The notes beneath the pieces were generated by a model. It ran no database searches. It had not been told where the DNA came from and saw only the letters and a list, made by a program, of their open reading frames with translations. A DNA stretch of 64,000 nt from Cenococcum geophilum 1.58. Taxonomy: Eukaryota > Ascomycota > Dothideomycetes > Gloniales > Gloniaceae. Below are positions 46,201 through 58,954 of this stretch, in pieces. The stretch is taken from NCBI GenBank assembly GCA_001692895.1, contig KV748254.1, positions 714,834-778,833 of the forward strand, read 5' to 3'. The position numbers and the translations under genes are program-made. The stretch's first letter is position 1; each line of letters starts with the position of its first letter.

Positions 46201-48333
46201 TGGCTCTTAATATGCCTACTTTAGGCCTATTAGTAATTCTTTATATAGGTGCTTTATCCCTTATACAACCTAGTATACTAGATTTCTTATCTAGTTTCTG
46301 TTCTTACCATGCGATAATTTTTCGCCTAAATTCTTCTATAGTTTCTTTTAGTTTGCGTCTTATAAATAGATCCTTAAAGTTATCTTACTTCTTAATTTTG
46401 GTATTAATATTTCGATCCTATTACTAAGTCTTACTCGCAATTTCTTTAATAGTCCTTATTCTATTGCTAAAATCTTAGTCCTATAAGATTCTTAATCCTA
46501 AGCTTGCTTCTATCTTAAGCTTTACTCTAGCCTTAGTTTAACCAGGCTTCTTTAGTATTCTTATCTTATCTTAAGAGTATTAAATCTCACTTATCTTGTC
46601 TTAAGAGTCTTATATCTTTAGGAAACTTCGTCCTAAGCTTATTTATATATTACTAAATTAAGCCGTTACTCTGCTCTACCGGTTATCGTCTATTATAGGT
46701 CCTTAAGCTTACCTTATCTCATCTTAAGAATCTTAGTCGTCTTATATCTCGTCCTAAGAATTTTAAGCTTTTGGCCTTTTGCCTTTATTAAGTGCTAAAG
46801 TGGTTTATTATCCTACTTCTCTTACGTTTTATAAAGTAATAGACATTGTATCTAGTAGGGTCTTGATCCCTACTAATGTTCCCTATTTTATAGTGGAATT
46901 ATCCTCTACCTCTTATATAATATCTTTAAGATCTATATACTTCTAGTAAGCTACCTTTATTACCTTATCGTTATAGAATATTTCGCCTATATTAAAGTTA
47001 TCGTCCTTAATATCTAATCTGCGAACTAGTTTATTGGTTCCCCTATATTCTGTGGGTTCTAGCTCTTATAGCTAATAGCTTACGCCATACTTAGCGTCTT
47101 TATAAATTCGGTATGCGTTATTATAACAAAACGTAAAACTTTTAATTAAATACTCTTTTGTTCCTTGTAGTATATTATTATCCCTTTATATATATATGTC
47201 GTCTGCTAGTCTCGTTTCTTTCACTATATAGTAACTTTAACCACTTTTATAGTCTTTAATATAGTAACCCTATTTTCCGCAATTTATATAAGCTCCTTCT
47301 TTAAACTATTTTTCTTGCTATAGAGTCCGCCTAAACGTCTTCTGCTATTAAAACCCCTAGTTTAGCCTTTGCTTTTTAGACCTTTAATTACTTAATCCTT
47401 GTCCTCTAGGTTTCCATAATTTCTTATTTTATTTTCTAAATTCTTTAGTACTACTTAGGTCTATTAGCTCTGCGCTATACTATAGTTTCTAACTTAGCTT
47501 TAGTTATTACGTGCTTTACGCCTTATATAACTATAGAACTCTATCCTTACCTCTCTTAGCCTATTCCCGTTAGTAAATCCAATTTTTAATCTTAATTGCT
47601 TAATTTATTAGTTCTTATAGGGTTTCCGCATCTTCTATTAGGATAATTACGTCCTAAACTTTAGCCTTAAGTCCTTGCTTATACTGTGCTATAAGCGCCT
47701 TATTATTCTACTTAACTTACGTCGCTAACGTCTGGAACTACATTATGTACTTAATTGCTAAGGTTTATTATGTAATATTTTGGAGTTTTCTTTCCGCTAT
47801 AGTCGCTGCCTTTAGGTCTCTAAATATTTGTATAAGTTACTTTATAAACCCTTCCCAGCTTATAAATATAAACTATACCTCTTAGTTAGTAATCGTCATT
47901 TCATTTGCTTATATTTCCGTAAGGTAAAGCTTAAACTACTTAAGTGCTCTTCCTGATAGGAATAGTCCCGCATAGGCTATTTAATCTATAGGTATTAGCA
48001 GCTTTGCTCCTTCTTATATAACCTTAAAGTGCATTTACGTAAGGAATCCTTTAAGTTTTAATTTTTCTTCTAAGTATCTTTTAATTAATGGCAACTTAAT
48101 CTTTACTACTCCTATCCCGTTAATCCTATTTTCTAGCGTTATATTATTTTCCGTTAACTAGTCAACTATCTTTTATAGTTGTCCGACCATTACAGATTGC
48201 TATAAGTTAGTATCTGCTATACTAGTGTCGTTTCCTAACCTTAAAGTAGTTACCGCCGTTAATAGTGTTATGGTGGCTGCTTTTAGTGGTATATTGTTTA
48301 ACTTTATTAATACTATAACCTTAGTAGTAAATG
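43261..48333 (-). mobile_element. Element B internal segment, gag to RNase H side
   Basis: On the minus strand, gag begins just inside 48333 (MPLKAATITLL-like), followed by the knuckle, acidic repeat, protease and reverse transcriptase. The largest open frame visible, at 46200-46427 on the plus strand, is antisense to pol and not a gene. Confidence 0.82.
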
Positions 48334-48749
48334 TATAATAAAGCCTTATAGCAGGAACTACGGTAGACTTATTAATAGGCTAGGTATATAGGTAAACAAG
48401 AAGTTAACGTAATAACAACTAGTGGAGTAGTTACCTAACAGATTAACTCTAATTATATTCTGAGATTTACTATAAAGAAGGGAAACTATCTATAGAGACC
48501 GCACGTCCTTAAATATATAACTCCTCTCTATAGTAAAGGTTAAGTACGTTAGTACGTTAGTACGTTAGTATGTCGCGTTCCTACATTCCTACGTTCCTAT
48601 ATTCCGAACTTATAACATAACTAGCCACGTAACTCGGCTACCTTTTATCCTATAGCTTAATCGGTTTTAGCGCCTCCCGTACTATCTTAACTAACCCGTT
48701 TATATCTATCCTTAGTAGTTGCACTACTGCTAATATAAGGTCCGTAACA
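48334..48749 (-). repeat. Element B right (5') LTR
   Basis: This 416-bp LTR pairs with 32661-33079. In minus-strand reading it begins TGTTACGGACC. It also has the ACGTTAGT tandem units (48545-48571). Confidence 0.92.
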
Positions 48750-48754
48750 CTAGT

Positions 48755-51700
48755 AGGGGAAGCTTATTTTTTTGTCTAGGTAATAGGTCGTTTATAGCTT
48801 TCTGTAACTTATCTAATAAGAAGATAGGGTAAACCCTAATTAAATTTGGGAGCTTTACCTTATATAAGTTACCTATCTTCTTAAAAACCTTATATAGTCC
48901 TACTATCTAATAGTTTAGCTTATAGCTGGGTCGTTTGGTTTTCTAATTCCTTATTATAACCTAGACTATATTACTAGGGGCAAAGTTAGGCTCTTAACGA
49001 TGTTTGTTTGCCTACTATTTTATTAACCTTTAAGCTTTTTCTAGGTTCTTATAGGCTACCGTCTAGGCTTTCTCTAAGTATTTAGCGTACTATTAGGCCT
49101 TAGTATAGGATAGCTTCTCTTATATAGTCTAGGGTTCTTCTAGCCTTTTCTAGTTAAAGCTTATATAGGGTAAGTATCCCATTTCTAGCTAAATTAGGGT
49201 AAACCCTATAGAGTTATAGAGTAGGGTTACTTAGGCGTAGTCTATTAATAGTAGTAGTTTAGACCAGTTATTCTAGAAATAGTTAATAAAGGGCCTAAGC
49301 CTCTAGTCTAGGTACTAATTTATAATCTCCGTCTAGCCGTCTATTTAGGGGTAGTAAGCCGTAAAAAGCTTTAGCTTAATGTCTAGGATTTAGGTAAACT
49401 TATTCTAGAAGGCCGATATAAACCATAGCCTATAATTAGATATAATAGTATCTAGTAGTCCGTAGATTTAGTAGACGTAATAAATATATAGCCAGGCCGC
49501 CTCTTTAGTATTAATGTTTTTATAATAGGGAATTAAGAACGGGCGTTTGCTAAAGTGGTTAACTATAACTATAACTATATTATATCCGTTATAGTCCCTA
49601 GGTAGTTTATAGAAGTTTATAAAGATATACTACTACGGGCGCTCTAGTATTAAGAGTAGCTTAAGTAGTCCTAGGGTCTTATCCTATGGGATTATAGCTC
49701 TCCTATAGTTTTTATAGTTCCGTATATATTAATTAATATCCACAACTATTCTTAGCTAGTAGTAGCGGCAGTTAATAATTTTATAGGTCTTATTCTTACT
49801 AGGGTGTGCCATAGAAACTTAGTAATAAGCTTCGCGGATTAGTTTAGTCTATAGATTATTAACGTTAGGGACTATAAGTCGCTCCTAGTATAGGAGCAAC
49901 CCTTCCTCTACTTTAAAATCGGAGTCTTCTTTTACAGCTTAATTATAGAGGGCCTTTAGGGCGTTAGCCGTGCGGTTTATAGTTAGGAGGCGGTTAATTA
50001 GCCCTATTAGTTTATCTAAGGTCTCCTCTATTAATGCTAGCTCGTTTAGCTAGAAGTCTAGCTCCTTAAGAATCCGCAGGTTAAGCTATTTAGGGTAAAG
50101 AAGGGCGCGCGTCTAATATTAGGTCTTTAGCTTATCCTAGGGTCCTATATCTTATTCTCTTTGGGTTAAAGTATTAGCCTTAGAGTTTTGCTTACTAGAA
50201 TAATATATAATCATAAAGAAGAATTAAAAGAGTATCTTAGCCTACTAGGCTTATTATCTAGTAAGCTGCTTTATAGTTATAAAGTACTCTAGGGCTTTAT
50301 AGTCTGTATATATCTTAATCTAGGAGTTTATACCTTTAAGCTTTACGCGCTACTAGGAGAGTAATTAAATAATAGCTAGCATTTCTTTATTATGTACTTT
50401 ATAGTTATACTTAGCTAAGTCTATTATTTTTAAAAAGAAAGTAATAAGGTACTATTTACCGTCTAGATATAACTATAATAAGATTCCCGCTATAACCTTA
50501 TTAAAGGCATCCGTTTCTAGCATTAATTTAAGGTTTAGGTTATAGTAATAAAGGATTAGGGAAGAGATAAGCCAATCCTTTATCTTTTTAAAGGCTTTTA
50601 TATAGTTATTATTAAAGATAAAAGGCGTATCCTTCCTAGTTAGTTATATAAGAGGTTTTACTATAATTCTATAGTTGCGGATAAACTAGTAATAGAAGTT
50701 ATAAAAACTAAGAAAAAATTAGATTCCTTTTACTATATAAGGGGGCTTTTAGTTACGGATTACCTCTACCTTCTTAGGGTTAACCTTAATTCCTTCTATA
50801 GTTATAATAAACCTAAGGTATTTTATACGTTTTACCCTAAACTCGCATTTTGTAATATTAACTTATAAGCCTACGTTCCATAGTTTCTCTAGAACCTTCT
50901 TAATATAAACTTAATACTTAAGTTCGTTGTCTAAGTATATAAGAATGTCGTNTAAGTATACTATACAGAATTCGTCTAGGTAATTAAAAAAACGTTATTT
51001 ATATACCTTTAGTATATAGCTGGTCCGTTTATTAGTCTAAAGGAAAAAACTTTATATTTATAGGAGCTATAACGGGTATAAAACGTGATTAAATCTTTAG
51101 ATATAGGGTCTATCCTAATTTAGTAGAAAGCTTAACGGATATTAAGTTTAGTAAAGATCTTTACCCAGCTTAGATATATAAGGGTTTTATTAATTAAAGG
51201 AATAGGATACTAATCCTTTTAAGTAATAGCGTTTAGCTTTTAATAGTCAATATAAAAGCGAAGGCCTTTATTAGGCTTTTTTATAAATAGGATAGGGGAA
51301 GTAAAAGGGGCTTAATTTAGCTTAATAAACCCTTTATCTAGGTTATTAATCAAGTACTACTTTATTACTTTTAGCTTATCTATTAATTATTAGTAGAGGG
51401 GGCTATAACCTAGTAAGTTATTGCCTTCTGTTTAAATCTTATAATTATATATCTAGTAAGGGGGTAACTTGTCTAAAGCCGCCTTTAAGAATACATCTTT
51501 ATAATTTATATAAATAGTAGGAAAAAGGCGTTTAACTAGTTCCTTATTAGTTTCCTTAGCTAGCTCTTCCTCCCTATTATTAATAATTTAGTTAATCTTA
51601 TATAGTCTTATTATAAAGACCTTATTGTCCTTCTAGTATATATTAAAGTAGAACGCTACAGCGCTAATTACAGCGATGTTTATGGTGGGGGGGTTATATA

Positions 51701-53871
51701 ACAATAGGGGTATATATAACTTTATGGACTTCTAGGGCACTAGCGTTATTATTACTCCTTTTAACTCCTATTATATCTTTTAGAGGTTATCCCTTATATC
51801 CTATTAATGCGTTCTTTTCTATACCGATTAAATCTGCGCAATTTAGATATTATTTATATTACTATCTATCCCACTTCTATATATAGAGTCCTCTTTAAAT
51901 ATAGCGCTTTAGAAGAGTATCTTTATTAGTATAGAGTTCTTTCTAGCTTTACGGCGGGCGTTTTCTTAGGTAAAGGCTAGATTACGGGCTAGGATATCCT
52001 ACTAGTAAGTAGGGTTAGCCCTTATAGCTAATATCTTACGGTTAGTTCAGATCTCCCTAATAAGGAAGGGTAACCTTAGTCTATCCTCCGGCTAGATAAA
52101 CTATCTCTATTATATATTTAACTAAATATTAAAATAGGACATCTATTTCCGTTTAAGGATTATATTATAGGACCCTAGGTCTAGAATATAAAAGGGGATA
52201 CCGTATTAGCGTTATCCGTTAAGAGCGATATATAACTTTAAGATATAGGTAACGGGCCAACCGGCTGGCCGTTATAGCCTTTTACCTAGATAGGCTTCTC
52301 TAGTTAGATGGCTTCTATATTTAGAAACTTAGTAATATTATTTATATAGGCAGTATTTATAAAGGCAAAGCTATTTACTCTAGTATTAATTAGGGTAGTT
52401 ATATTAACTCTATATCTATTTTAAGATACTCTATATAAAACTATAAAATGCTTTCCACCTATTAACTAACTAAGATTAATCTCTTTAAGATTAATAGGGT
52501 ACTTTAGGGGGGAGTCTTTCCCTAGGGTTCTTCTTTTCCCGACTTATTAAACATTTCTCCTTCCTCTATTTCCTTAATATCGCCTATATCCTTTAGCTCC
52601 GGGCAAGATAAGGCAAAGTAACCCTCCTTATCGCAGTTATAGTACGTAGCTAAGGTAGGGTTAATTAGAGTATTGCGGTGAATACTAGTTAATAGCGTAG
52701 TACGTAGCTAGTTAGGCGTTACTCACCAATGCGTAGTTATAACTACTTTTAGTATAAGAGTAGTTATAGCTTATCTTCATGCTCTAGCTCCTATAGGTAT
52801 AGCTAGCGAGTTCCAATTACTATAGAGTTACCTCTACTAATTAGGACGGGCTTTAATCCGCTTTAGTTCTAAGTTTAATAATAGGTAATAAGCTGCGAGT
52901 CTATTATAAGTTGGTAGGTTATTTAAGGTTATAGCAATTTTCTCTTATAGCCGAATTATTAGCTTATTATATAGGTCTAATTAGTAGTTCTTAAGGGGAA
53001 CCTAGCCTTTTCCTGTAAGGTGTAGGAATTAAGTCTAGAATTTAGTAAAGGGTTAGTTTAGTTTTATTATTAGGCGATTATAGTTATACCAGGCATCTTA
53101 TACTTTATTTAGGTTAATATAAATAGCCGCTAGGTACTATATTATCTTATTAATAGATATAAATTAGATAGGGGAATCGTCCTTAAACTTAGCTTAGAGG
53201 TGCCATTAGGCGTCCCTAGTAGTTCAACTAAAGAGGTAGAGTATTTTAGCTTTTTTAGAAAGGAAATAGTTATAGTTAATACGGAGCTTTCTTTATACTT
53301 AAATCCTCTAATTCTTAAAGGTAGGGTTTATCCCATTAGATAGTAGTAGGGGGTTAAAGAGCTTAACAGACTTTAATTACTTTATTATTATATCTATACT
53401 CCCTAGTATATTATATTTAGTAGAGTAAATAGGTCGGCTAAGGCTTTCTAGGATCTCTTATAGGGTCTCTTATATATTTCTCGCTTTAAGATAATCGGCT
53501 TCCTAGCTAGCTACAAGGGCGCGAATCTACTCGCGTACGTTTATAATATTATTATTATCTTTAATTTCTAATCCTAATTGGATCTTAGGTTCCTCTTAAG
53601 TAAAGGCAGCTCTCTTAAATAAGCTTACTTTAGGTGCCATCGTTAGCTTTTTAAGGTTTATTAGTATTATATACTTTAGTTTTAATTCCGGGGGTATAGG
53701 TCTAGTCCTATCTAGCTTATAAAGTAGGATATTATCTAGGCCTTCCTAGGTAATATAGAGTTATTTTAGTGTCTAAGTATAGCGCATTAACGCGTTATTG
53801 CAGACGAAGTTTTTTTTAGGGTGGGATATTATTAAGGCCTTCCCAAGTAGAGTAGGGTGAGCTTAGTATAA
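48755..53871 (-). pseudogene. Element F gag-pol region, inactivated
   Basis: The minus strand encodes a degraded Ty3/gypsy polyprotein. The reverse transcriptase motif lies near 50.95 kb, with gag towards 52.5-53.6 kb. The frame is broken many times. F belongs to a different family from B, C, D and E: its LTR and internal sequence do not match theirs. Confidence 0.8.
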
Positions 53872-54086
53872 TATAACGGCTTATATAAATGCCTCTAAAC
53901 TAAAGCTTATAGAATGCTATATTACGAAGATACTAAGCTAAAAAAAAAGGGAAAAAAAGGGGTCGCTAGGACTAATGTAAACAAATATATAGGGTAAGCC
54001 GCTAAGGCGCTAGCTCTAGGCGAGCTAATTGTAGGTCGGTAGAATATAGCAGAATTTGGCAGGTAACGTGCAATAGCGCCGTTACA
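53872..54086 (-). repeat. Element F right (5') LTR
   Basis: This 215-bp LTR matches 31840-32053. It is followed on the plus strand by the target copy CTTAT. Confidence 0.92.
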
Positions 54087-57000
54087 CTTATATTGGCAGT
54101 AGTGCAACTACTAAGAATAGATATAAATGGGTTGGTTAAGATAGTATAGGAGGCGCTAGAACCGATCAAGCTATAGGATAAGGGGTAGCTAAGTTATATA
54201 ACTAGTTACGTTACAAGTTTAGAACGTGGGAACGTAGGAATATAGGAACGTAACGTACTAACATACTAATATACTAACGTACTAAACCCTTTACTATAGG
54301 GAGGAGTTATATATTTAAGGACACACGGTCTCTATAGATAGTTTCTCTTCTTTATAGTAAATCTTAAAATATAATTAGAGTTAATCTATTAGGTAACTAC
54401 TCTACTAATTATTATTACGTTATTAACTTCGTGTTTATCTATATACCTAGCCTATTAATAAGTTTACCGTAGTTTTTACTATAAGGCTTTGTTATATATT
54501 TACTACTAAAGTTATAGTATTAATAAAGTTAAATAACATGCTACTAAAAGCAGTAGCTATAATAGCGTTAACGGTAGTAACTACCTTAGGATTAGGTAAT
54601 AATACCAATATAGTAAACACTAACTCTTAGCTAGTTACTATTAAATAGCTATAGAAAATATTTAATTAATTAATAGATAATAATGGGATACTTAAAGAGA
54701 GAATTAATAGGATTAGAGCAACTAAGGTTAAGTTACCCTTAATTAAGCAATTCTTAGGGGAGAAGTTAAAACTTGAAGGATTCCTTATATAAATGCACTT
54801 TAAGGTTATATAGGAAAAGTAAAACTAAGGACGCCTATAGATTAAGTCGCTTATATAGAATTATTCTTAACGGAAAGGGTACTTAAGTAGTTTAAATCTT
54901 ACCTTATAGAGGTATAGAAATATAGCATAATAACTATTAACTAGGAGGTATAATATATATTCTTAAATTAGAGTAGATTTATAAAACACTTAATATAGAT
55001 ATTTAGAGATTTAAAAATAACTACTATAGCGGAACAAAAACTTTAAAACCTTGTATAAAGGACTTTAGTAATTAAATATATAATGTAGTTTTAAATATTA
55101 GTAATATAAGTTAAATAGAATAATAAGGCGCTTATAGTATAGTATAAATAGGGACTTAAAGTAAAAGTTTAGGATATAATTATCTTAATAGAAGATGCGG
55201 ATACTTTTAGGGAATTAATTAATTAAGCAATTAAGATTAATAATAGGATTTACTGAAGAGAGCAGACTAAAAAGGGTTAAAATAGAGTTCTATAGTTATA
55301 TAAGATATAGAGCACGTAATAATAAAGTTAAAATTAAAAACTATAGTATAGCGCAGAGCTAATAGACCTAAGTAGTACTAAAGAAAATAAGAAATAGAAT
55401 AAACAACTATAGAAACTTAGAGGATAAAGATTAAGTAATTAAAGGTTTAAGGAGCAAAGGTTAAACCAGGGATCTTAATAACAGAAGACGTTTAGGCGGA
55501 CTCTATAGCTAAAAAAAATAGTTTAAAAAAGGAGCTTATATAAATTGCGGAAAATAAAGTTATTTTATTAGAGACTGTAAAAGTGGTTAGAGTTATTATA
55601 TAGTAAAAGAAATAAGACTAGTAAAAGATATATATATATAGAGGGATAATAGTATACTATAAGGAACAAAAGAATATTTAATTAAAAGTTTTATATTCTA
55701 TTATAATAACATATACTAAATTTATAAGGACGCTAAGTATAGCGTAAGCTATTAGCTATAGAAGCTAAGATTATTAAAGTTTAAAGGAACTAATAAACTA
55801 TCTTATAAATTGGATATTAAGGATAATAAATTTAATATAGGCGAAATATTTAGTAATAATAAGGTAATAAAAGTAGCTTACTAGGAGTATATAGACCTTA
55901 AAAATGTTATATAAGAGGTAGAGGATAATTCTACTATAAAATAGGGAATATTAGTAGGGATTAAGACCCTACTAGATACAATGTCTATTACTTTATAAGA
56001 TGTAAGAGAAGTAGGATAATAAACCACTTTAGCAGTTAATAAAGGCAAAAGGCCAAAGGCTTAAAATTCTTAAGAAAAGATATAAGATAATTAAGATTCT
56101 TAAAATAAAATAAGATAAGCTTAAGGACCTATAACGGATAACAACCAATAAAGCAGAGTAATGGCTTAGTTTAGTAATATATAAATAAGCTTAGGACGAA
56201 GTTTCCTAAAGGCATAAGATTTTTAAAACGAGATAAGTAAGATTTAAAACTTTTAAGATAAGATAAGAACACTATAAAAGCCTAATTAGACTAAGGCTAG
56301 AGCTAAGCTTAAAATAAAAGCAAGCTTAGAATTAAAAATTCTATAGGATTAAGATTTCTAGATATAAATAAGGACTATTAAATAAACTAAGATTAAGAAG
56401 TAAGAAGACTTTAAAGATCTACTTATAAGGCAAAAACTAAAAGAAAATATAGAGGAGTTTAGATAGAGAATCCTTATATAGTAAGAATAAAAGTTAGATT
56501 AGAGAACTAGTATACTAGGTTATATAAAGGATAGAGCACCTATATAAAGAATTACTAATAGGCCTAGGGCAGGCACGCTAAGAGCTAAGTAGCTTACTAA
56601 ACTGGAAGATAAAGAGGATCTAGGGATCCCTATTAGGTTTAAAAAACAATATATAAAAGGCTATTATAATATAGTAATAAGAAGATATTTCCTTATAGAT
56701 AAGCTATATATACTCTAGCAGCTATACTAAAAGTGGTATAAGCAATAACACAATAATAAGTAGGAAGATTTCTATATATAGTTAGATAAATAAGTTCTCT
56801 AGGACCACCTAATTATAAAAAAGGCTATAACTTATATTAAGGGAGCCTTAATTATAATATTAAAAGATCTAGAGGAATAATTAGAGAACTAAAGAAGTAA
56901 GAGACGTATCTTAGTACCTATAAATAAAGTTATAACATTTAAATTAATATAGTAAAGGTTTAAACTTAAAGATAAAAATAAATTAAGAGTTAACCTAAAG

Positions 57001-58954
57001 CACTTAGTATACTATATACTATTATAAATTGTATATATGGATAATATATACAAAATATATAAGAATCTAAAAAAAAGAATTGGAAGTACCCTATAAGAAT
57101 ATATTAGGCGCTAGATAAGTAATAGTATAGAAATATTAAGTATATATATAAATAGCATCTAGTAGAAGTTTAGGAGTTAGGAAACTTAATACTTTAATTA
57201 AAAAGATTCTTTATAGAAGAATACTTAGATAGATAATAGTAGTGGGAATACTTAAAGAATATATATCTATAGTATATAGAGAATAAAAAGCAAACTAGGT
57301 ATTAGCTAAAGAGCGAGCTAAGTATATAAAGATTAAGTAGCTAATAGTTAGGAAAAGTAGAGGCCTATAGAACTAAAGGGAGCTAGTAGTAGAGCTTTAG
57401 ACCCTTAAAGGAATTTAAGGATAATACCTAAATTTATAAGTTAATTAGTAAAATTAGTAGTTTAAAGCATTAATAGATAATAGAGTAATGCAAAACTATA
57501 TCTTATTAGTAGTAGTTAAAAAAAATAGGATTACCTTATAGACAGAAGGAACAACCTTACTTATTAGTTATAATTTTAGGAGATCTAATAGCCTATAGAG
57601 GAGGGATTATTAATCTTAAAACAGGACCTATTTAGATAACTATTAAAGGGAGATAAATTAAGATGTCTTTTAATATCCTACTATTATAACGAGATAAGGT
57701 AGTATTAGATATGCCTTAGTTATAGGAATATAATCTAAAGATTAATTAAATTATAGGTTAGGTTAATATTAGGGATACTTAATAATATAAAATGCAATAA
57801 TAGATTAAGTTAGTATAATACTAAGTTGGAGTAATATATAAAGAGACTAAGCGAGGCTTAAGTTATATACTAAAGAGATACTATAAGTATAGTAAAAAGC
57901 TATAAAGCCTAAAAAGTAAAAAGCTAGTAGATTATATAGTATAAAACTATAAAATAGAGTTAGAACTAGAAATAGGTTTAAGGTTCTTTCTAACCTATAA
58001 GCTTACTTAAGAGGAGTTAAGAGCACTTAAAGAGTTTGTTTAAGAGAACTTATAAAAGGGATATATTAAACCATTATAGTTATTAGCAGGTTATCTAGTA
58101 TTATTTATACTAAAGAAGAATAGAAAACTTAGGCTATGCATTAACTATAGGCAGTTAAATAGTATTACTTGGAAGGATAGGTATCCTTTACCCTTAATTA
58201 GCGAAATCTAGGATTAAATAGGCAATGCGTAAATCTTTATAAAGATAAATCTAAGATAGGCGTACTATTAGATTAGAATTAAGGAAGGTAATAAATAGAA
58301 GGCAGCTTTTAGGTTAAAGGAAGGGCTATATAAACTATTAGTTATATAATTCGGATTAATAAATACACTAGTAATATTCTAAAAGAGAATTAATAGTGTA
58401 TTAGGAGAATACCTTAATAAGTTTATTATAGCATACTTTAATAATAATAATATTTACTTAATAACTAAAGAAGAATATAGAGAATACGTTAAATAGGTCT
58501 TAAGGAGATTACAAGAAAAATAGATACTAGTAGTAATTAAGAAATATAAGTTCTTTACTAAAAAAACCAATTTCGTCGGCTTTATTATTAAACTAGGTTA
58601 TATTAGTATAGACCCAAAAAAATTAAAGCTATAGTAAGTTAGTAAAAACTAAAGAACGTAATATAGTTAAGGTTATTTTTAGGGGTTTATAACTACTATA
58701 GGAGGTTTATAGTATAGTAGTTAAAGAATATTAAACCATTTACCAGGCTTATAAAGAAAGAGAAACTATAGGTATAAAGAGATAAATAAAAGAAGTTGTT
58801 TAAGGAACTTAAAGAGTTATTTACCTAGGAGCTAATTCTTAAAATTTATTAACTAGAACTAGATACAGTTGTAAAAATAGATATATTAGACTTTGTATTA
58901 GGAGTATACTTGCTATAAAAGTATAGAGACGCATAATATCTAGTAGTATATTAT
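54087..58954 (+). mobile_element. Element D: remainder, LTR then internal region, truncated
   Basis: The 5' LTR continues at 54087-54496; together with 31825-31839 this gives about 420 bp, matching the B LTR length. The internal region at 54497-58954 parallels element C: gag (CTACTAAAAGCAG near 54.54 kb), the acidic repeat near 56.07 kb, and reverse transcriptase near 58.1-58.5 kb. It is more AT-rich and more broken than C. Homology to C ends at about 58954, within the RNase H region. Confidence 0.85.

Larger units (their letters stand above)
32656..48754 (-). mobile_element. Element B: Ty3/gypsy retrotransposon, reverse orientation, carrying nested C
   Basis: B spans 32661-48749 and is flanked by CTAGT at 32656-32660 and 48750-48754. 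Without C it is about 8.05 kb. Minus-strand order is 5' LTR, gag (near 48.3-46.9 kb), protease/reverse transcriptase (around 45-43.5 kb, with FIIVYLNDIIIY near 44.35 kb), then integrase to the left of C. A polypurine tract (AAAGAGGAGGGAGATGG on the minus strand) lies beside the left LTR. Stops are numerous. Confidence 0.87.
31835..54091 (-). mobile_element. Element F: Ty3/gypsy retrotransposon, reverse orientation, carrying nested B and C
   Basis: F spans 31840-54086 and is flanked by CTTAT at 31835-31839 and 54087-54091. Without the nested DNA it is about 6.15 kb. On the minus strand it reads from the 5' LTR (right) to the 3' LTR (left). Next to the left LTR is a polypurine tract (AAAGAGGGGGGTAA on the minus strand), confirming orientation. 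Its reverse transcriptase active site is recognisable near 50930-50970 (CIVY.DDILIY on the minus strand). All frames are broken by stops. Confidence 0.85.
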
